Positions 1-13,400 of a stretch of DNA of 64,000 nucleotides are shown piece after piece. Origin of the DNA: Piper betle (Eukaryota > Streptophyta > Magnoliopsida > Piperales > Piperaceae); the NCBI GenBank assembly GCA_033002965.1, contig JAURVB010003256.1, forward strand, positions 62,001 to 126,000. The letters run 5' to 3'. Each line of letters starts with the position of its first letter. Position 1 is the first letter of the stretch. The notes beneath the pieces were generated by a model that was given only the letters and a program-made list of their open reading frames with translations, did not search any database and was not told where the DNA came from. Position numbers and translations under genes: made by a program.

Positions 1-1615
1 CTTACTCTATTCTATTTTTAGATTGTCAATTGAAGATAAATATATGACATGGAGGCTCCCGCTCCTTCATGCTTCTATTATTTTGCCTCAATTTCTACTA
101 TGATTAATCAACAAAATAATGTATTAAGATTTGTCTCACAATCGTATAAGATGTTATGTATATCCCGATCATAACGAAAGTCAAAAGACTCGTCGTACGA
201 TGAATTATTGACTAATTTAATTAATTTATCCCAAAATTTAATTAAATATCATGATTTAATAAATAGACGATCAATTTACTCTTAACATTAAGAAGAGATA
301 ATTCAAACGATGCAATTGAAATGAATTAAATTAAATCATGTTAAGTTCAATTCTTCTCTAAGAAAATAAAGGATACTCTACAATAAAAATACAAAACATT
401 ATAAAGAAAAATCATTTTTTATTATAAAAAGAAAATTATTACAAAAATAAAAATTATTTTTAAGCCACGAGTTGAGATATCTCAAATAATAAATAACCAC
501 CCCTTTATGTTGAAGATAAAATGGTCATTAAATACATGAATTCAAGGGATGTACCCACAAATCAATGTATTCTAATTAATTATGATGTCTATTTAAATTT
601 TCAACTCCTTGATATACTCAAATGCAACTAAAATAATGTAACTCTATCCTCATCGAGTTTTATGAACTCTTTATAGTAACCATTGGGTGATTATGACCTT
701 TTAATTTCAAAACTTACTTTGTTTCATATTTTTCTACATTAAAATTTTAAAATTAAGTATATCTCATAAAATTATAATTAATTAGAATAGAATAAAATAA
801 GAAATATCATCTAATTAATAATATTTATATTTAAAAAGTACAAAATCACATTAAAAATATAGGTAAATATTGTATATTTTAAACACTTAACAGTTACCAA
901 AATTCATAATTCAATTTTTGATTTGAGTGCATCACTTGAATCTAGACAAAGTTTGGTGGATAATAGTAAATAAGGTGGAAAAAGTCTGAAGTAAAATAGA
1001 AATTGCACCTACGAGACATTGTTGTGAAGACTGAATAGTAATAATTATTAAAAGACGTGGCCATTTTTTCAACTTGTTGCGAATCTTCCAGGCCACCCAA
1101 CAAAAACACGAAAGTGATGGGTTAACCATTACATATAGCTCAATATATTTATACGCGCACACTTTAAGATAAATATATATTCAATAAGAATAATATATAC
1201 TTGTTGTATCTTGACTTATATTGATATATTTCCCTTTCGATCTAAATCTAATGTATTTGAGTGAATTCATTGGCCGTGCAGCAAAATTATCCTACGCATT
1301 GGCGTAGCTGATGATCTCAACCATGTGAGACAGGGCGGTGGGTATGGGGAGGGATAAGAAGCGGAATTTATTGAGAACTGTATGATGCGGGCCCCAGTGC
1401 ACATTGGTAGCTGACATTTCACATTCCCCACGAAGATGTTAAAGTTTTACCTTACCATACATACATATATAATGAAGACGGCGGGATTCATGTTGATATG
1501 TGTACATATCTTCGTTGGCAGTTGATAATCCCCCCCACCTCGTTTGTTTCTTCCATTTCATAAATTTTTTCAATAAAAATGTATATAATGTACGGCTTCA
1601 AAACTTCAAGCACTC

Positions 1616-1740
1616 TGTTGCGTGAACTACGTTTACCTTGAAAACAAATGTTGTTTTTTTACTCATAAAAAAAATGTTGCGTGAACTGCGTTTCCCTTGA
1701 AAAAATACGTTCTTTTTTCCTCATAAAAAAAAATGTTGCG
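1616..1740. repeat. 59-bp tandem repeat, about 2.1 copies
   Basis: Copies start at 1616, 1675 and 1734, each beginning TGTTGCGTGAACT or TGTTGCGTGATC. Each continues into a CCTTGAAAA segment and a poly-T / CTCATAAAA segment. The third copy is cut short. The spacing is exactly 59 bp. Confidence 0.8.
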
Positions 1741-1806
1741 TGATCGTACACTTGTGTGCTCCTCCAAAGAGCGAACACGACACTTTTGGGTTGGGACAGG
1801 AATCTT

Positions 1807-1945
1807 TTGCACTGTGGACAGGAATCTTCTAGAAAGCAAGCGTGGGCCCCCTGATACTTCTTTATTTATTTATTAAATCTCTTGCACTGTGGACAGGAAT
1901 CTTCTAGAAAGCAAGAGTGGGCCCCCCGATACTTCTTTATTTATT
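1807..1945. repeat. 75-bp direct duplication
   Basis: Two nearly identical copies start at 1807 and 1882 (TTGCACTGTGGACAGGAATC...), run through GTGGGCCCCC and end in a CTTTATTTATT segment. Only a few substitutions separate them, so the duplication is young. Confidence 0.85.
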
Positions 1946-3701
1946 GAAACTAATCTTTTGTTTCTTGCACCCGATCTTATCTCTCTACCCTTCTTCGACT
2001 CTTTTTTCTCTCCGTAATTCTACGGATTCGTAAATACCTACTTAATTTAAATATTTTATTATTGCAAAAATATTTGGACGACAGTTAACTAAATATTTGT
2101 AATCTTGCTTGAATTATTTTTTTACTTTTTAATACTTGCTTAATTTAAAAGTTCTACATAATTTTTACCCTACAGACCCATAAGTATTGCCAAAATTTAA
2201 GAGTTCTACTTAATTCCACACATGAAAGGGCTAAATGAAACATGCAAGAGCATGGAACGTAGCGATTGCCTATAATTTGTTAAATTCAATGCATAGAAGG
2301 CCAAGGGCACAGCCAATGTGGAAAGCCCATTAAGAAGATTGGATGCTCATGTAGTGGATTTTTGATTGAGCAGACATGGTCACACAACCAACCAAGCCCA
2401 CCTAAAGTGACCACATACGTTTCTTCCCAGTAACAAATTGTTCAAATTGTGCCTTGAAAAAAAGAATTGTTCAAATCGTTATCGTCAGTGTTAATTCGCA
2501 TTCTCAAATGTCAATGTTAACGTGAATAGAATTCATAATTCACCATATATAACACTTAAATATTAGTTAATGGCAGAATTCAAAGGATTACACCAGCTTG
2601 TTAAGGTCGTCTCACCGGATCTATGTACAACATGTTGATGATTAACGAACATCAATTAAGAAAATCCGATACAAATTACAATGCATTTAGTTTTCGTTAA
2701 ATGCAGTATAGCGGACTTTCATTTCATTTTATCAATGTGTTATGAAGCTTTTTATTGGAGCAAGCAAGCACTCACTATTAATAAACCCTAATTATAAGCC
2801 TACATGTGTATTGATCAATACATAAATCCCACAGAAGGTAGATGCTTGTGTAGTAGACGACTGAATTGTTATTTATTTTTGTGCCATTTGTTGCTTAGTT
2901 CGTACGGATTCAGGAACCCACGAGCCAAATAGGGCTAACACCAAAAATTGGTTTTATATTATTATTATAATTTTAAAAGGAAAAATGCATAAGAAAAAAA
3001 GGTCAACTTCCACCTTACTTGTCCAATTCCCACGTTTAGGGTACCATCCTTAACCTCCCACCTCACCTCACCAAAAAACTCCATTTTTTTTTGTTTTTTA
3101 AAACTCCACGTTATTAATCCCACTAACACACGCACCTTGCAAAAAACTTGGTAAAGTTCAAGTTCAATGCCTGTAGAAGAAGTTATAAAAATTTTATTGT
3201 TTAACATTCATATTTACTTTTGCAAATAATGTTTATATGAATAAATAGCATGGAACTTTCTACTTATTAAACAACGACTTACAAGTTACATCCCTTGTTA
3301 GAGTTGTGTGGATTATTTGTACATTATTTTTTAGTGGGTATAACATTTTATTATCATTATTTTTGTTATTATTATTATATAATAATACAGATAATTCAAG
3401 ATTTGGACAGACGGAGCAAATACTGTTTTGTTTTTTAATTATTCATCGGTTATACATCTCTGACCATTTGATTAATTAATTGATTAATGACATGACAAAT
3501 AACCAAACGAATAATCAGACACTGGTATACTTCTTGACCAAAAACTTAGAACACAAGAGAAAACAACCCTTCTCCTTCTCCCTCCTTCCTCCTCCTCCTC
3601 TTCTTCTTCGATATACTTCCAATTCTCCTTCCACATTTTCCCATCTTCTTCTCTCCCTCCTCTCTATCACTCTGTCTATCTCTAACAAAAGGCTAGGTGC
3701 C

Positions 3702-5018
3702 ATGAAGAACCAGGCATCTACCAAGGTCATCTTCTTCCAACCAGGCACCCTCACCCTCCTCAAACAAGGCTCTCCTTCATGGCCATCCCACCACCGCCTA
3801 TGGCTCCTCACCTTCCTCTCCTTCTTCACCCTCGCCTCCCTCCTTACCCTCCTAGCCATCCGACCCTCACCCTCAACGGCCATCTCCTCTATCGCCACCG
3901 CCGCCGCCGCCTCCCTCCACCAAGCTTTCGTCCAACCTCTTCGACGCCCTCCTCCACTACGCCTCCTCCAACGTGACCTACAAGATGCCCCAGGCCGACT
4001 TCGACGCCGTGGCCGCCGTCCTCCGCCGCCACTCGCCCTGCAACCTCCTCGTCTTCGGCCTCGGTTTCGAGAGCCTGCTCTGGCAGGCGCTCAACCACAA
4101 TGGCCGCACCGTCTTCATCGACGAGAACTCCTACTACATTTCCCTATTTGAGGAGCGGCACAAAGGGGTTGAAGCGTACGACGTGCAGTTCGCCACTCGG
4201 GTGGCCGAGGCCCCCGAGCTGCTCCGCACAGCCAGGTATCGAATTACCACTCAACCTAAAAGCTCAACCTCTTTCTTGACATATATATACATTGATATCG
4301 CCAGAAACGAAATTGTCTTGTATTTAGTTTTACATCGAATTATTACTCATCATAAACAAACACAGGTTGCTTACAATTTGAAACGATAGGATGTCGATCG
4401 AAATGCCAGTTCTAATTGTAGGTGATGAGAAGAAAGTGGTTAATATATTTATGGTTAACCTTTCATTTTTTTTCAAAGCATTAAAATTATTTAGCTTCAT
4501 ATTAAAAGATTGATCTATATGCATTTTGAATGAAATGGCACTTCTACTTGGTAATGTACGCAAATGGGAAAGGAAGAAGTTGTTTAATGTTTATGTTATT
4601 TGACGATAGGGAGCAGGCCAGGGGTGATTGCCGGCCGGTGCAGAATCTGTTGTTCTCGGAATGCCGGCTGGGCATCAATGACATGCCCAACCAGCTGTAC
4701 GAGGTGGACTGGGATGTGGTGATCGTGGACGGGCCGAGGGGGTACTCTGAGTCGGCGCCGGGGAGGATGTCGGCCATCTTCACGGCAGGGGTGCTGGGGA
4801 GGAGCAGGGCACGGGTGGGGAAGGAGACGCATGTATTAGTTCATGACTACGAGAGGGAGGTTGAGAGGGTTTTCAGTGAGGAGTTCCTCTGCAAGGAGAA
4901 CATGGTAGCTCCTACTAGCACACCTTCCATGGCGCATTTCGTGATCCCCACTATGGAAGCTGGTTCATCAGCTTTCTGCACCAATTCATCATCATCTTCT
5001 TATTCTTCAACCTCATGA
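3702..5018 (+). CDS. IRX15: IRX15/IRX15-L-like DUF579 xylan biosynthesis protein, frame broken by a 1-bp insertion
   Basis: Two exons, 3702-4235 and 4610-5018; donor AG|GTATCG, acceptor GATAG|G. The protein would be about 313 aa, the usual family size. It has a short cytosolic N-terminus, one membrane anchor (around residues 27-48: RLWLLTFLSFFTLASLL), then the DUF579 domain with CNLLVFGLGFESLLWQALNH, NGRTVFIDEN, RPVQNLLFSECRLGIND, DWDVVIVDGPRG and PGRMSAIFTAGVL. The family is Golgi-localised and needed for normal glucuronoxylan; the related GXM branch methylates glucuronic acid. The QNLLFS and LGIND segments fit IRX15 better than GXM. The start codon gives the expected MKNQ...K N-terminus. 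The frame shifts by +1 near 3912-3916 (GCCTCCCTCCACC; one C too many): upstream residues read in one frame and everything from NLFDALLHYASS onward in another. Exon lengths sum to 943 nt, one more than a multiple of three. Confidence 0.88.
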
Positions 5019-6198
5019 GGTAGAAAGAATATTCGGGAGAAATCAAAATGTAGAGATGTACAATTTATTTTTTACTGTGTTTTTTGTTGGTCGATCTTTA
5101 CTGCGTACTGTTTAGTGACTTCTTTCTTTTTGTTGGGTTTTTTAATTTACTGGAGTGTGAGGTATTTAAAGAACCATTTCTTCATTGTTAGAATTGAAGT
5201 GGAAGAAGGAAATGAAGATAAGATCGGATTTATGAGGTGGGATAGATCAAAGATACCACAGACCGTAAGATCATAGATCTGATTTATGAGGTGTATGATA
5301 AGATACAAGCCTGACAGTATGGTACATTTCTCAAGAGGAAGATGACACTCAGTTTACTCCATTTATCAATTTGTACAGAAATACAAAATTGTTTCTCCAA
5401 AGCCCAACCTTATTATTACTTTGCCTTCAGACACTGAATTGACGCTTTCATTAATTACTATTTACAACCATTTAAATAATTGTTTCTCCAGAAGATGATC
5501 CAGATTTTTCTCTTCGTATTTTCTAATTCTAAGAGATCTCTAGGAAGAATGGCCACAAAATTTTTGTAAGGAAACGCATGTGAACATTGAGAATTATGTC
5601 TTACCGAATAATGTTGTTGAACACAGCATGGGAACTAGTCCTGATTTCCTGATTGAAACCGTCTACCTAATAATTAATTGATTACTTGAGAGGAGGTTGA
5701 TTAGACTGTAGCTGGTTTGCCATTTTTACAAGCAAAGAGTTGACTGTTCTTGAAGATCATTCAACTAGAGCTGCTCTTGATCCTAGCAAACCATATACTG
5801 GTTGTTGTGTGACTCGCTGTCACAGCTTCCGAATCCAAACTAATCTCAAACTAACCAATATTTAAATGGTTTGTTAAAGAAAAAAACATGGAATCCCTGA
5901 ATGCAAATAATCGTCATGCGATCATCATATCATCGTCGAGCAAACTTTGTAATAACAAATTAATTACTGTTACTGGAGTAGAATTGAGCTTTGTTTAGAC
6001 CGGCTCTTGGGGGAATTTAATTAAGTAACACCTTCAGTTAAGGCCCACATGAGTGACATTTGACCAAATCACACGACTCATGGATTGCATGAGTATAATG
6101 TAATTCGGATGACCTTTACATATATTGTGTACTACAGGAATCGCCTTGCACTATAAGTAATTTACCTGGTCTAAGATTATACTTCTAACAAGAACAAC

Positions 6199-6247
<49 letters not shown>

Positions 6248-7177
6248 CTATTATGCGCTGCCATGCTTGGCACCCAATTAAAAAGCAGCTGTCGAATGTT
6301 ATTTCCATTCAATAAATAGTTTTTTTGTGTGTTCTATAGATTTATTAGTTGCGATCTGTTCATTTGTATCATTTTTTGTCAAGTTTGACAAATATACTTC
6401 ATGAAAAAACGCATTTCATATTGAACGGTAACTTACTATTTTTGAGTAGCTTTCCCAAAAATTTTTATCTGAAAAACAAACCAGCGTGGGGACAAATTCA
6501 TGACTAACACAAGTTAGCTACTTTGCATGCCATATAATATGGAAATCAGCATTATCTGGTCGCTTGGTGCGTGATACTTTGCCCCTCTGGTTTACCCTTT
6601 TCTTGTGGGTCGGTGGGTAGGTCGGTGTACTGGGGGTACTAAATGCAACGTCCTATGAGACATGCCCTCACAAATAATTCTGCACCAAACACCACGTCCA
6701 TTTGCTATTGCTGCCAATGGGAAGCTATGAAACTTTCCTGTTACATCATGGATACCAGACCAGACCACCCAGCAAATACAAAAGTCTCATTATAAGGAAG
6801 GCGGCCTTGATTTTTAATGGTTGTTGGCACCAGCATCGCCACTTAGTGACATGGGTAGGTGCTGCTAAAAGGGTTTGAACTTACAATATCCTAGATATTA
6901 GTTCGCCCAGGAAAAGTTGATCAAAAAAGCTTTAGAGGAAGTTTTGATCATAATAGATATAATTTAGGTGGCCTTCCATGTTGGATATATCCAGCTTACA
7001 TTGGACATACAGTTAGGTAAGGATTCATTCCCAGTGGCCACCAAAGGCATGCTTCATCTAAAGCGCAATAAGTTTCACTAAGATATACTCTGACGCAGCT
7101 AGCTACAGAGCTCTTCCTCCACTTTAAACCTTATACATTCACCTGCGACGCAGTATTGGAAATGTAGAAGAAAGAAG
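5019..7177. other. Intergenic DNA, IRX15-like 3' flank to LRX pseudogene
   Basis: Contains the 3' untranslated region of the IRX15-like gene and otherwise AT-rich sequence without a supported gene. An AT dinucleotide run lies at about 6209-6241. The last few hundred bases are probably the old promoter of the LRR-extensin pseudogene. Confidence 0.5.
6209..6241. repeat. (AT)n microsatellite
   Basis: Uninterrupted AT dinucleotide run of about 33 bases; likely polymorphic in length. Confidence 0.9.
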
Positions 7178-7707
7178 ATGATGGCCAATCTCTTCTGCTG
7201 CCACTCAATGAATAATTTGTTGCTACTCATCCTCTTTCTCCTTGTGAACGTCGCCAAATTATTTTCCCACTCCGGCCAAGGCGAGGCGCCCGCACCTGCC
7301 CGCCTTCTTCCCCGGAGGCTCCTTCTCCGGCGACGGTTTCCACAGTACTAGGTGATAGAGGCTGCACCTGTCCCGTGGCCCCGGCCATACAACCTCTCCG
7401 CCACCGCCGTCGCCGCCATCGACTTCAACGGCTTCCTCCTGGCCGCCCCGCCAGCTTCCCAGACCTTGCACTCTTCCACGCCAACTCCAACCGCTTCGCC
7501 GGCACCATCCCCTCAGGGATAGGCGGCCTGCCTTTCATCTTCGAGCTCGACGTGAGCAACAACCTCCTCTCAGGTTCCTTCCCCACTGCCGTCCTCAGGC
7601 CCGCAGATCATTTTCCACGACATCCGTCCAATACCTTCTCCGGCGCAGTCCCCGACGAGCTCTTTAGCTCATTCCCGGTGATCGATTTTCTATTCATCAA
7701 CAACAAC

Positions 7708-8166
7708 GAGGGATGTAAAAATCCATATTAATCTGCTCTATTTGACTTGAACTCATAATCGTTAATTTTGTGCTCGAAAAAATACTCGGAGTTGAACAAA
7801 GAATAAAGCTTGAGCTAGGGAGTGTTCGGTTCGACTTAACTCGAAACTCAAGTTCAATGTGTTTAAACTCAAAAAAATATTCGGCTCGCCAATACTATTA
7901 AGGTCATATTGGTGTTGGAAAGAAAATTTTGATTCTATATAACTAGAGTATGAGACAAACACAAGCATTCGCCCAACTCAAGCTTGGCTTGAAAACATAA
8001 CGAGCCAAATATGAGTCAAATTCAAATACCATAAATTTTGAACAAGCTCGACTTTGACCATAATACATCAAAGCTCATCGACCACTCAAACAAGCTCAAA
8101 CATACTTATCAAATTTACGTCGAATTCAAAAACATATATGTTCGGCTCGACTTATTTACACCCCTA
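7708..8166. mobile_element. Non-autonomous hAT-type element (family A) in the LRX pseudogene
   Basis: Terminal inverted repeats GAGGGATGTAAA (left) and TAGGGGTGTAAAT (right, reverse complement). Flanked by 8-bp target duplications ACAACAAC (7700-7707) and ACAACAAT (8167-8174). The flanks fall inside one LRR codon run (FLFINNN / NNNRF), so the insertion point is independently confirmed by the host protein. The interior is AT-rich with repeated GCTCGA/CTCGAC motifs and no coding capacity. A related copy begins at 63725. Confidence 0.85.
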
Positions 8167-8287
8167 ACAACAATCGGTTCACGCAAGCCCTGCCCAAAAC
8201 CATTGGCAACCTCAAGGCCACATAATTCACCCTGGCCAACACCAAGTTCACCCACCCCATTCCGAGTGGCCTATACAACACTCCAAT

Positions 8288-8971
8288 CACACTTGTAAAA
8301 ATCAGAATGGGACGTTGAATATGATTAGAATTGAGTTGTTGAATTGACTGATTCATCAAAAATCGATCAAAAATTAGGTCACTTAAATCGGTCAAAATCA
8401 ATCATCAATTTCCTCCCTGTCCCCCGCATCATTTTAGAAAACACGTCATTTTATTGGTTGTATTTTATTTTATTATATTTTGTTTTGTATTTTTAGGATT
8501 TATTTTATTATTATTTATTCGAGTAAGGAGCGAGTCAATTTTTATTACCTAAACTACCCCCTACTAACGCAGCCACCTTCACAATTGCCACCATTCAATC
8601 CCCCTAGCCGCTCGGCCATCTAGTCGCCCTGCCACCATCCAACCTCCCCGCACCCTGTCCCCTGCCACTCCCCGCCACCACTCCTGTCTCCCCCCTCCGC
8701 GCACACCCCCCCCACTAGGCCGCCCCCGCCATATTTCTTCCCTCCCTGCTACCCCTGCTCCTCCCTTTCCCCGCCAGATCAACTCCCCTCCCCCGGCCGA
8801 CCCCCAACCCTGTCTCCCCCTTCCATTTAAATCAGCCGATTCTTATTATAATTGACTCGGGTGAGAATTGGCTCGGATCGGCAAGAATTGAGCGATTTTT
8901 GGGCAAAACAATCCACCATAATTTTAAACCAATTTTCTACCAAGCCGAATTAACAAATTTTTGCAACTATG
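8288..8971. mobile_element. Non-autonomous hAT-type element (family B) in the LRX pseudogene
   Basis: Termini CACACTTGTAAAAATCAG (left) and CATAGTTGCAAAAATTTG (right, reverse complement), 13 of 18 matching. Flanks ACTCCAAT (8280-8287) and ACTCCGAC (8972-8979) are consistent with an aged 8-bp duplication. LRR sequence resumes immediately afterwards. The interior has a C-rich block (about 8570-8820) next to a decayed TCGAGT...CGAGTCAA dyad (8517-8538) also found in the solo LTRs and in the element at 62264-63068. Confidence 0.7.
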
Positions 8972-9470
8972 ACTCCGACACACTAATTGAAGTGCTACTC
9001 CTCAACAACGAGTTCAATGGGTCACCGTCTTCGAAATTGGGCTCCTCAAGGAGGCCACAGTCTTCGATGTCGGGTCCAACAAGCTAACCGGGCCAATTCC
9101 ATAGAGTTGTTTGGGTGCATGGCCAAGCTAGAGCAGCTCAACCTCGCCGGAAACCGCCTCTTCGGGGCGGTGCCTGCGGTGGTGTGCACCCTGGCAAACC
9201 TACAAAACTTGTTTTTGTCCGATAACTACTTCACCTCCTTATGGCCACACTGCTGGAATTTGACGAAGACGGGGTTTTGGACGATAGAAACACTGCATAC
9301 CAGGCAGGCCATTCCAGCTGTCCCATAACGAATGTCCAGCCTCGCCCTTGAGAAGTTTTTGTGCCATCGCCTGCTCCAGTACTATCCCATCCCATATGAC
9401 CTCCCATCTCAGTCTAAGAGCCTGCCGCCGGCCTCGCCCTTACCGAAGAAGAAACTACCTACTTCTCATT

Positions 9471-10451
9471 TGCGAACACATGGCGCACTGCGTAGCTATA
9501 GGGCTACAAAGCCACCGGACATGACTAATAGGCTTCCTCCGCCGTTACCAGAGTGATGCGGCCGAGCTATAAATCGTTTACTTGTGTAAACTAAATATGT
9601 GCGTAAAAAAAACGCCGGCGGGGATTCTTGGCAAACTAATCTTTTTGCAGTTTTCAGAAAGTCAAAGTAGCAGCCACAAAATATCAAATACTTGCTGCAT
9701 TGCACCCTTATTATTGACTCTAAAACCTATCGAACACATTTCCTTGCTCTTTCTACAGCAGAGCATCTCATTCTGCTGAGTTTACTATCCATGAACTGAG
9801 ACACTTTTTGACATTAATTACACAAACATAATATAAGATGCAAAATAAAAAACAAACAAACAAGCAACTGTAATAACACTTTCTTCCCCTTTGCCTCCCT
9901 AATAAACGAGGCAACAATGCTCCTTCCTTATCTGAAATTTTTCAAAACTTGGATTACTGTTGGCCAAAAAAATCCAAAAATCAACGGGCTGTGGTGAGCG
10001 TCTCTATTTGGAGAAATCTGCATTTGTTTGCCATATTCCCTTTTGCTGAAATTTTGTGGTTTATGTTTTCTACGAAGATGAACCTACGTACCAAAGCATA
10101 AACATATCTACACACATCACCCGTGTTTAAAACTGTACAAGGCAGTATGCATCTGGACTTCCAAGCTTCAACTTGTCTTCTCATTCAGCTTCAGGATGTT
10201 TTCCACCAAAAAAACAAAAGCATCCATATGGTTTATATATTCCATTTACTGACGGCATACTGCTTCAGAATTTGGCTGCATTTAGAGGAGGAAAATGAAG
10301 TACATTAATATTGATCTGATATCTTATTTTGTTCATAAGATAGGCTACTAAAAGATAACTTGCTTTTACCTGTGTTCGCACTATGGCTCAATCCTGGAAA
10401 TTGTCATCGTGATCTCCTTTGTAAATATGGAGCAATGGCGAGCAGGTTTAC
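9471..10451. other. Pseudogene tail and 3' flank of the kinesin gene
   Basis: No supported gene. The right part should contain the 3' untranslated region of the minus-strand kinesin, whose stop codon is at 10452-10454. Short open frames here match nothing recognisable. Confidence 0.5.
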
Positions 10452-13400
10452 TTAGATCATGCCGGCTAGAGTGTGTGTTCGAAACCTTGGTCTTGCCTTC
10501 ATGATTGTTTCATCACTGCGTCTGATCAACTCTGACAACCTCCACGGTTTTTGCCACTTCCATTTAAACTGTAAAATCCATTGATGATGGCTTCGTTTCC
10601 ATCTCCATAGTTTTCCTGCCTGGCCTGCTACTGCTAGCTTTCTCCCTGTTGATAGTTGACCCATTGGTACTGTCTGCATTTATCCAGGTAATTTGCAAGC
10701 ATCAGACAAGTAAATACACTGAGGTAAAGAAGAAAAAACACTTTCATGCATCTCAACCAAAATGTCGTACACACCCTTCTTTGATGGCTACCAAAATCTG
10801 CTTTCTCCCTGACTGGACTGCTAGCGATGCCTGCTGTATACTTAAGTTGCTTCTGTGCTGGCACTGGCATTGGAGAAAGAGATCCACTATTGTCATCAGC
10901 ACTGTGTTTCACCGAAACATTTGAATTTCCCTGCCAAGTAATAACACACTAAATAGGTCAGTCTTGTCTTTTAAACGGGAGAAGAAGATTCGCACACTTT
11001 CAGTCACTGTGATAACATGTAACTGAATCCCCACCTCTCCTCTTAACACATTAGTAACTCAGCATTAAGATTTGAATCTCGCAAATAACATTCTTTCACT
11101 TATTAAAAATTTTAACATGACTGAAAGTTAACAAAATTTACAAGGAACTCTATAGTATATGCTTGACCTTCATCAGATTTTAGCAGTTATTAATTATTAG
11201 AAGGTCGAAACTTTTAAAAGTAAAGAGATGAGCCCATCTTCAAAGTAGGTTCAAGCTTCCCAAGGGCAATAACGCCATTTACTACCATTCATGCCCATAA
11301 GGCCTGTATGTGTTGTTATAAAACAGCCAGCTGTTAACATGCCACTCGGTCTTTCGGCCACATACTAGTACACATACTTGAATCAAATGACATCATTTAC
11401 CTTCTGATAACCTATCTCTCTCATGGAATAAAAGTGATGACTTTGACTCAGACGTGTAACACATGCAATAAGATAAGAATATGAACATATGGGTGCTAAA
11501 CTATTAGTTTTCTCCAGGCTAATAAATCTCAATTTGGAAGAATCATGTCACGACTATGGTAGCTGCAGTCTTCCAAGTTTGACCCTCGAGAAAAGCACTG
11601 CGGTAAAATATTTGAGAAGAGAGTTAGTGTTACACTCACTGAAGCTGACGTGGCTAAGGCAATGGCAACAGCTTGCTCCTGAAGCTTTTGCTGCCTTTCA
11701 GCTTCTTTTCTACGAGCTTCACTATGTCGCAGTAGAGCAACAACTTCATTCAATTGTTCTTTAAGTTCCTTTACCTCAATTTCCTTATCCTTCAGCTGGC
11801 ACCTATGGACAAGACATTCATTTAGTACAAAAAAAAAAGAGCAGTGACAGAACGTTTAAGAAATAATTATAAATTAATCAGCTAGATTGAGCAAAATACA
11901 GTTGAATTAGCTCCAAAAAAAAATATCTGAGGCTAAGGCATAAATTTACCTTGCATCAGCTGCGATGTTGAAGATATACTGCAGCAAGTTCTTAGCATCA
12001 GCCATTGACCAGTAATTGGTTCCACCTTCCACGCCCAGAAAATGCACGCTCTCTCTCTTCTGCTTCAGAGAGTTGTGATGCCATAGTAACCAATGAATTC
12101 GAGGACATGCTAAGCATGTTCTCAAGTGATGCAATTCTTGTCATTCTTGCAGTTGGAGACATTGAAGATACTCTGCAGCAAGAAAGTTAGTTTAAAAATA
12201 AACACACATCACCACTGTCGTAAGTGTCATGACAACGTTGAAGATTTGATACCTATTAGAGCCATTTTTTACTCCAGGTGAAGTTAGAACTTTTGCCACA
12301 AGTTCATCCTCTTGCTTCAACACGGCTAGCTCTTCCGCAAGAACAGCTCGACTAACCCAATAAAAACATTCTACACTATCAACAAGATACAAACAATCAA
12401 AAGGAATAACAAAATAGTGAAAGAATAGGATTACATACACTTGGCTTTGTTTTTCATATTCGAATCGAACTTCATGCACATTTACCATAACTTCCAGTTC
12501 ATGATCAAGCCATTTCTGCAATGTTTTTTCATTGGTCTGAAAAGTGTTGGATATAATGTCACAATTAGTTCTCATAGGACCGGAGAAATCAATGAATTTC
12601 ATCAAAAGAATGGCAGATTAGTTACCTGGCCACCAAGAGTATGCCCATTGGTAAGCACTGAAAGAAAGAAACATGTTTTTTAAAACCAAAACGCTTATTA
12701 GTGGGAAAAGAATTACTGTAGGAAAATTACTATGAGAAGAGAATTTACATGCTGAATCACGGGTTGACGTCTTTCGAGCTTCCAGCAGTTCTTTCAACCT
12801 TTTAGTGGCCATGGCAGCCTCTTCAGTCTTCCTTTGAAGAACCTATTAACAAATGTTGATTTTGACTCGGTTAATTATGACTATCTTGGAATGAAGAACA
12901 AGGCTCAAGGCACTCAATTCCCTACACTATCTTCTAGGTTTATATTTCTCCACCATATTTCATGTAAGCATATAGCATAAATTTAATTTGACTATCACTA
13001 TCTTGTATAAAGAATTTAAATGGAGTTTACAACCACCTCAGGCACAAAGTAACCACTACAAAGGACCACTTCAAGTACGAACAACTCGTTAAACTAAAAT
13101 GTACCATTTTTGGCGCTGATTCAAAGCTTGAAGCTTATGCCGCTCATACTCGTTTCTCCGTCCTTCCTTTTTTAGCTGCCACACACAGTAAATATATGAG
13201 CCTAATTTGTATTAAAAAAAAAGAATAAAATATCAACACAAAAATGTGGATGTATTTTATATGCAACACCTCCACAATTCTGCTTTGATAAAATTGATCA
13301 ATCATGTAAGATGATGAATGCAACAACTGTCTTATATCACAAACAGGTAGTAACAGCAACAAAAAACAGATCAAGGATCTAACACAATCTTTACGCTACC

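Larger units (their letters stand above)
1..3480. other. AT-rich intergenic DNA
   Basis: No credible gene is seen. Open frames here are short, on AT-rich sequence, and resemble no family I know. The stretch holds two local tandem duplications, listed separately, and many poly-A/T runs. The last part, up to about 3700, is the upstream region of the IRX15-like gene and ends in a CT-rich tract (about 3570-3665) typical of a plant 5' leader. Confidence 0.6.
7178..9470 (+). pseudogene. LRR-extensin (LRX/PEX-type) pseudogene with two hAT insertions
   Basis: The frame opens with a signal peptide ([20 protein letters not shown]...) but stops at about 7351. Degraded but clear LRX/PEX leucine-rich-repeat segments follow in several frames: [44 protein letters not shown]; then, after one insertion, NNNRFTQALPKTIGNL; after a second, [51 protein letters not shown]. 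The hallmark cysteine segment after the LRRs is readable as [13 protein letters not shown] ([18 protein letters not shown], about 9294-9347). Family members are secreted wall proteins with an N-terminal LRR domain and a C-terminal Pro-rich extensin tail; no convincing extensin repeats remain. Internal stops, frame changes and insertions at 7708-8166 and 8288-8971 make it non-functional. Confidence 0.85.
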
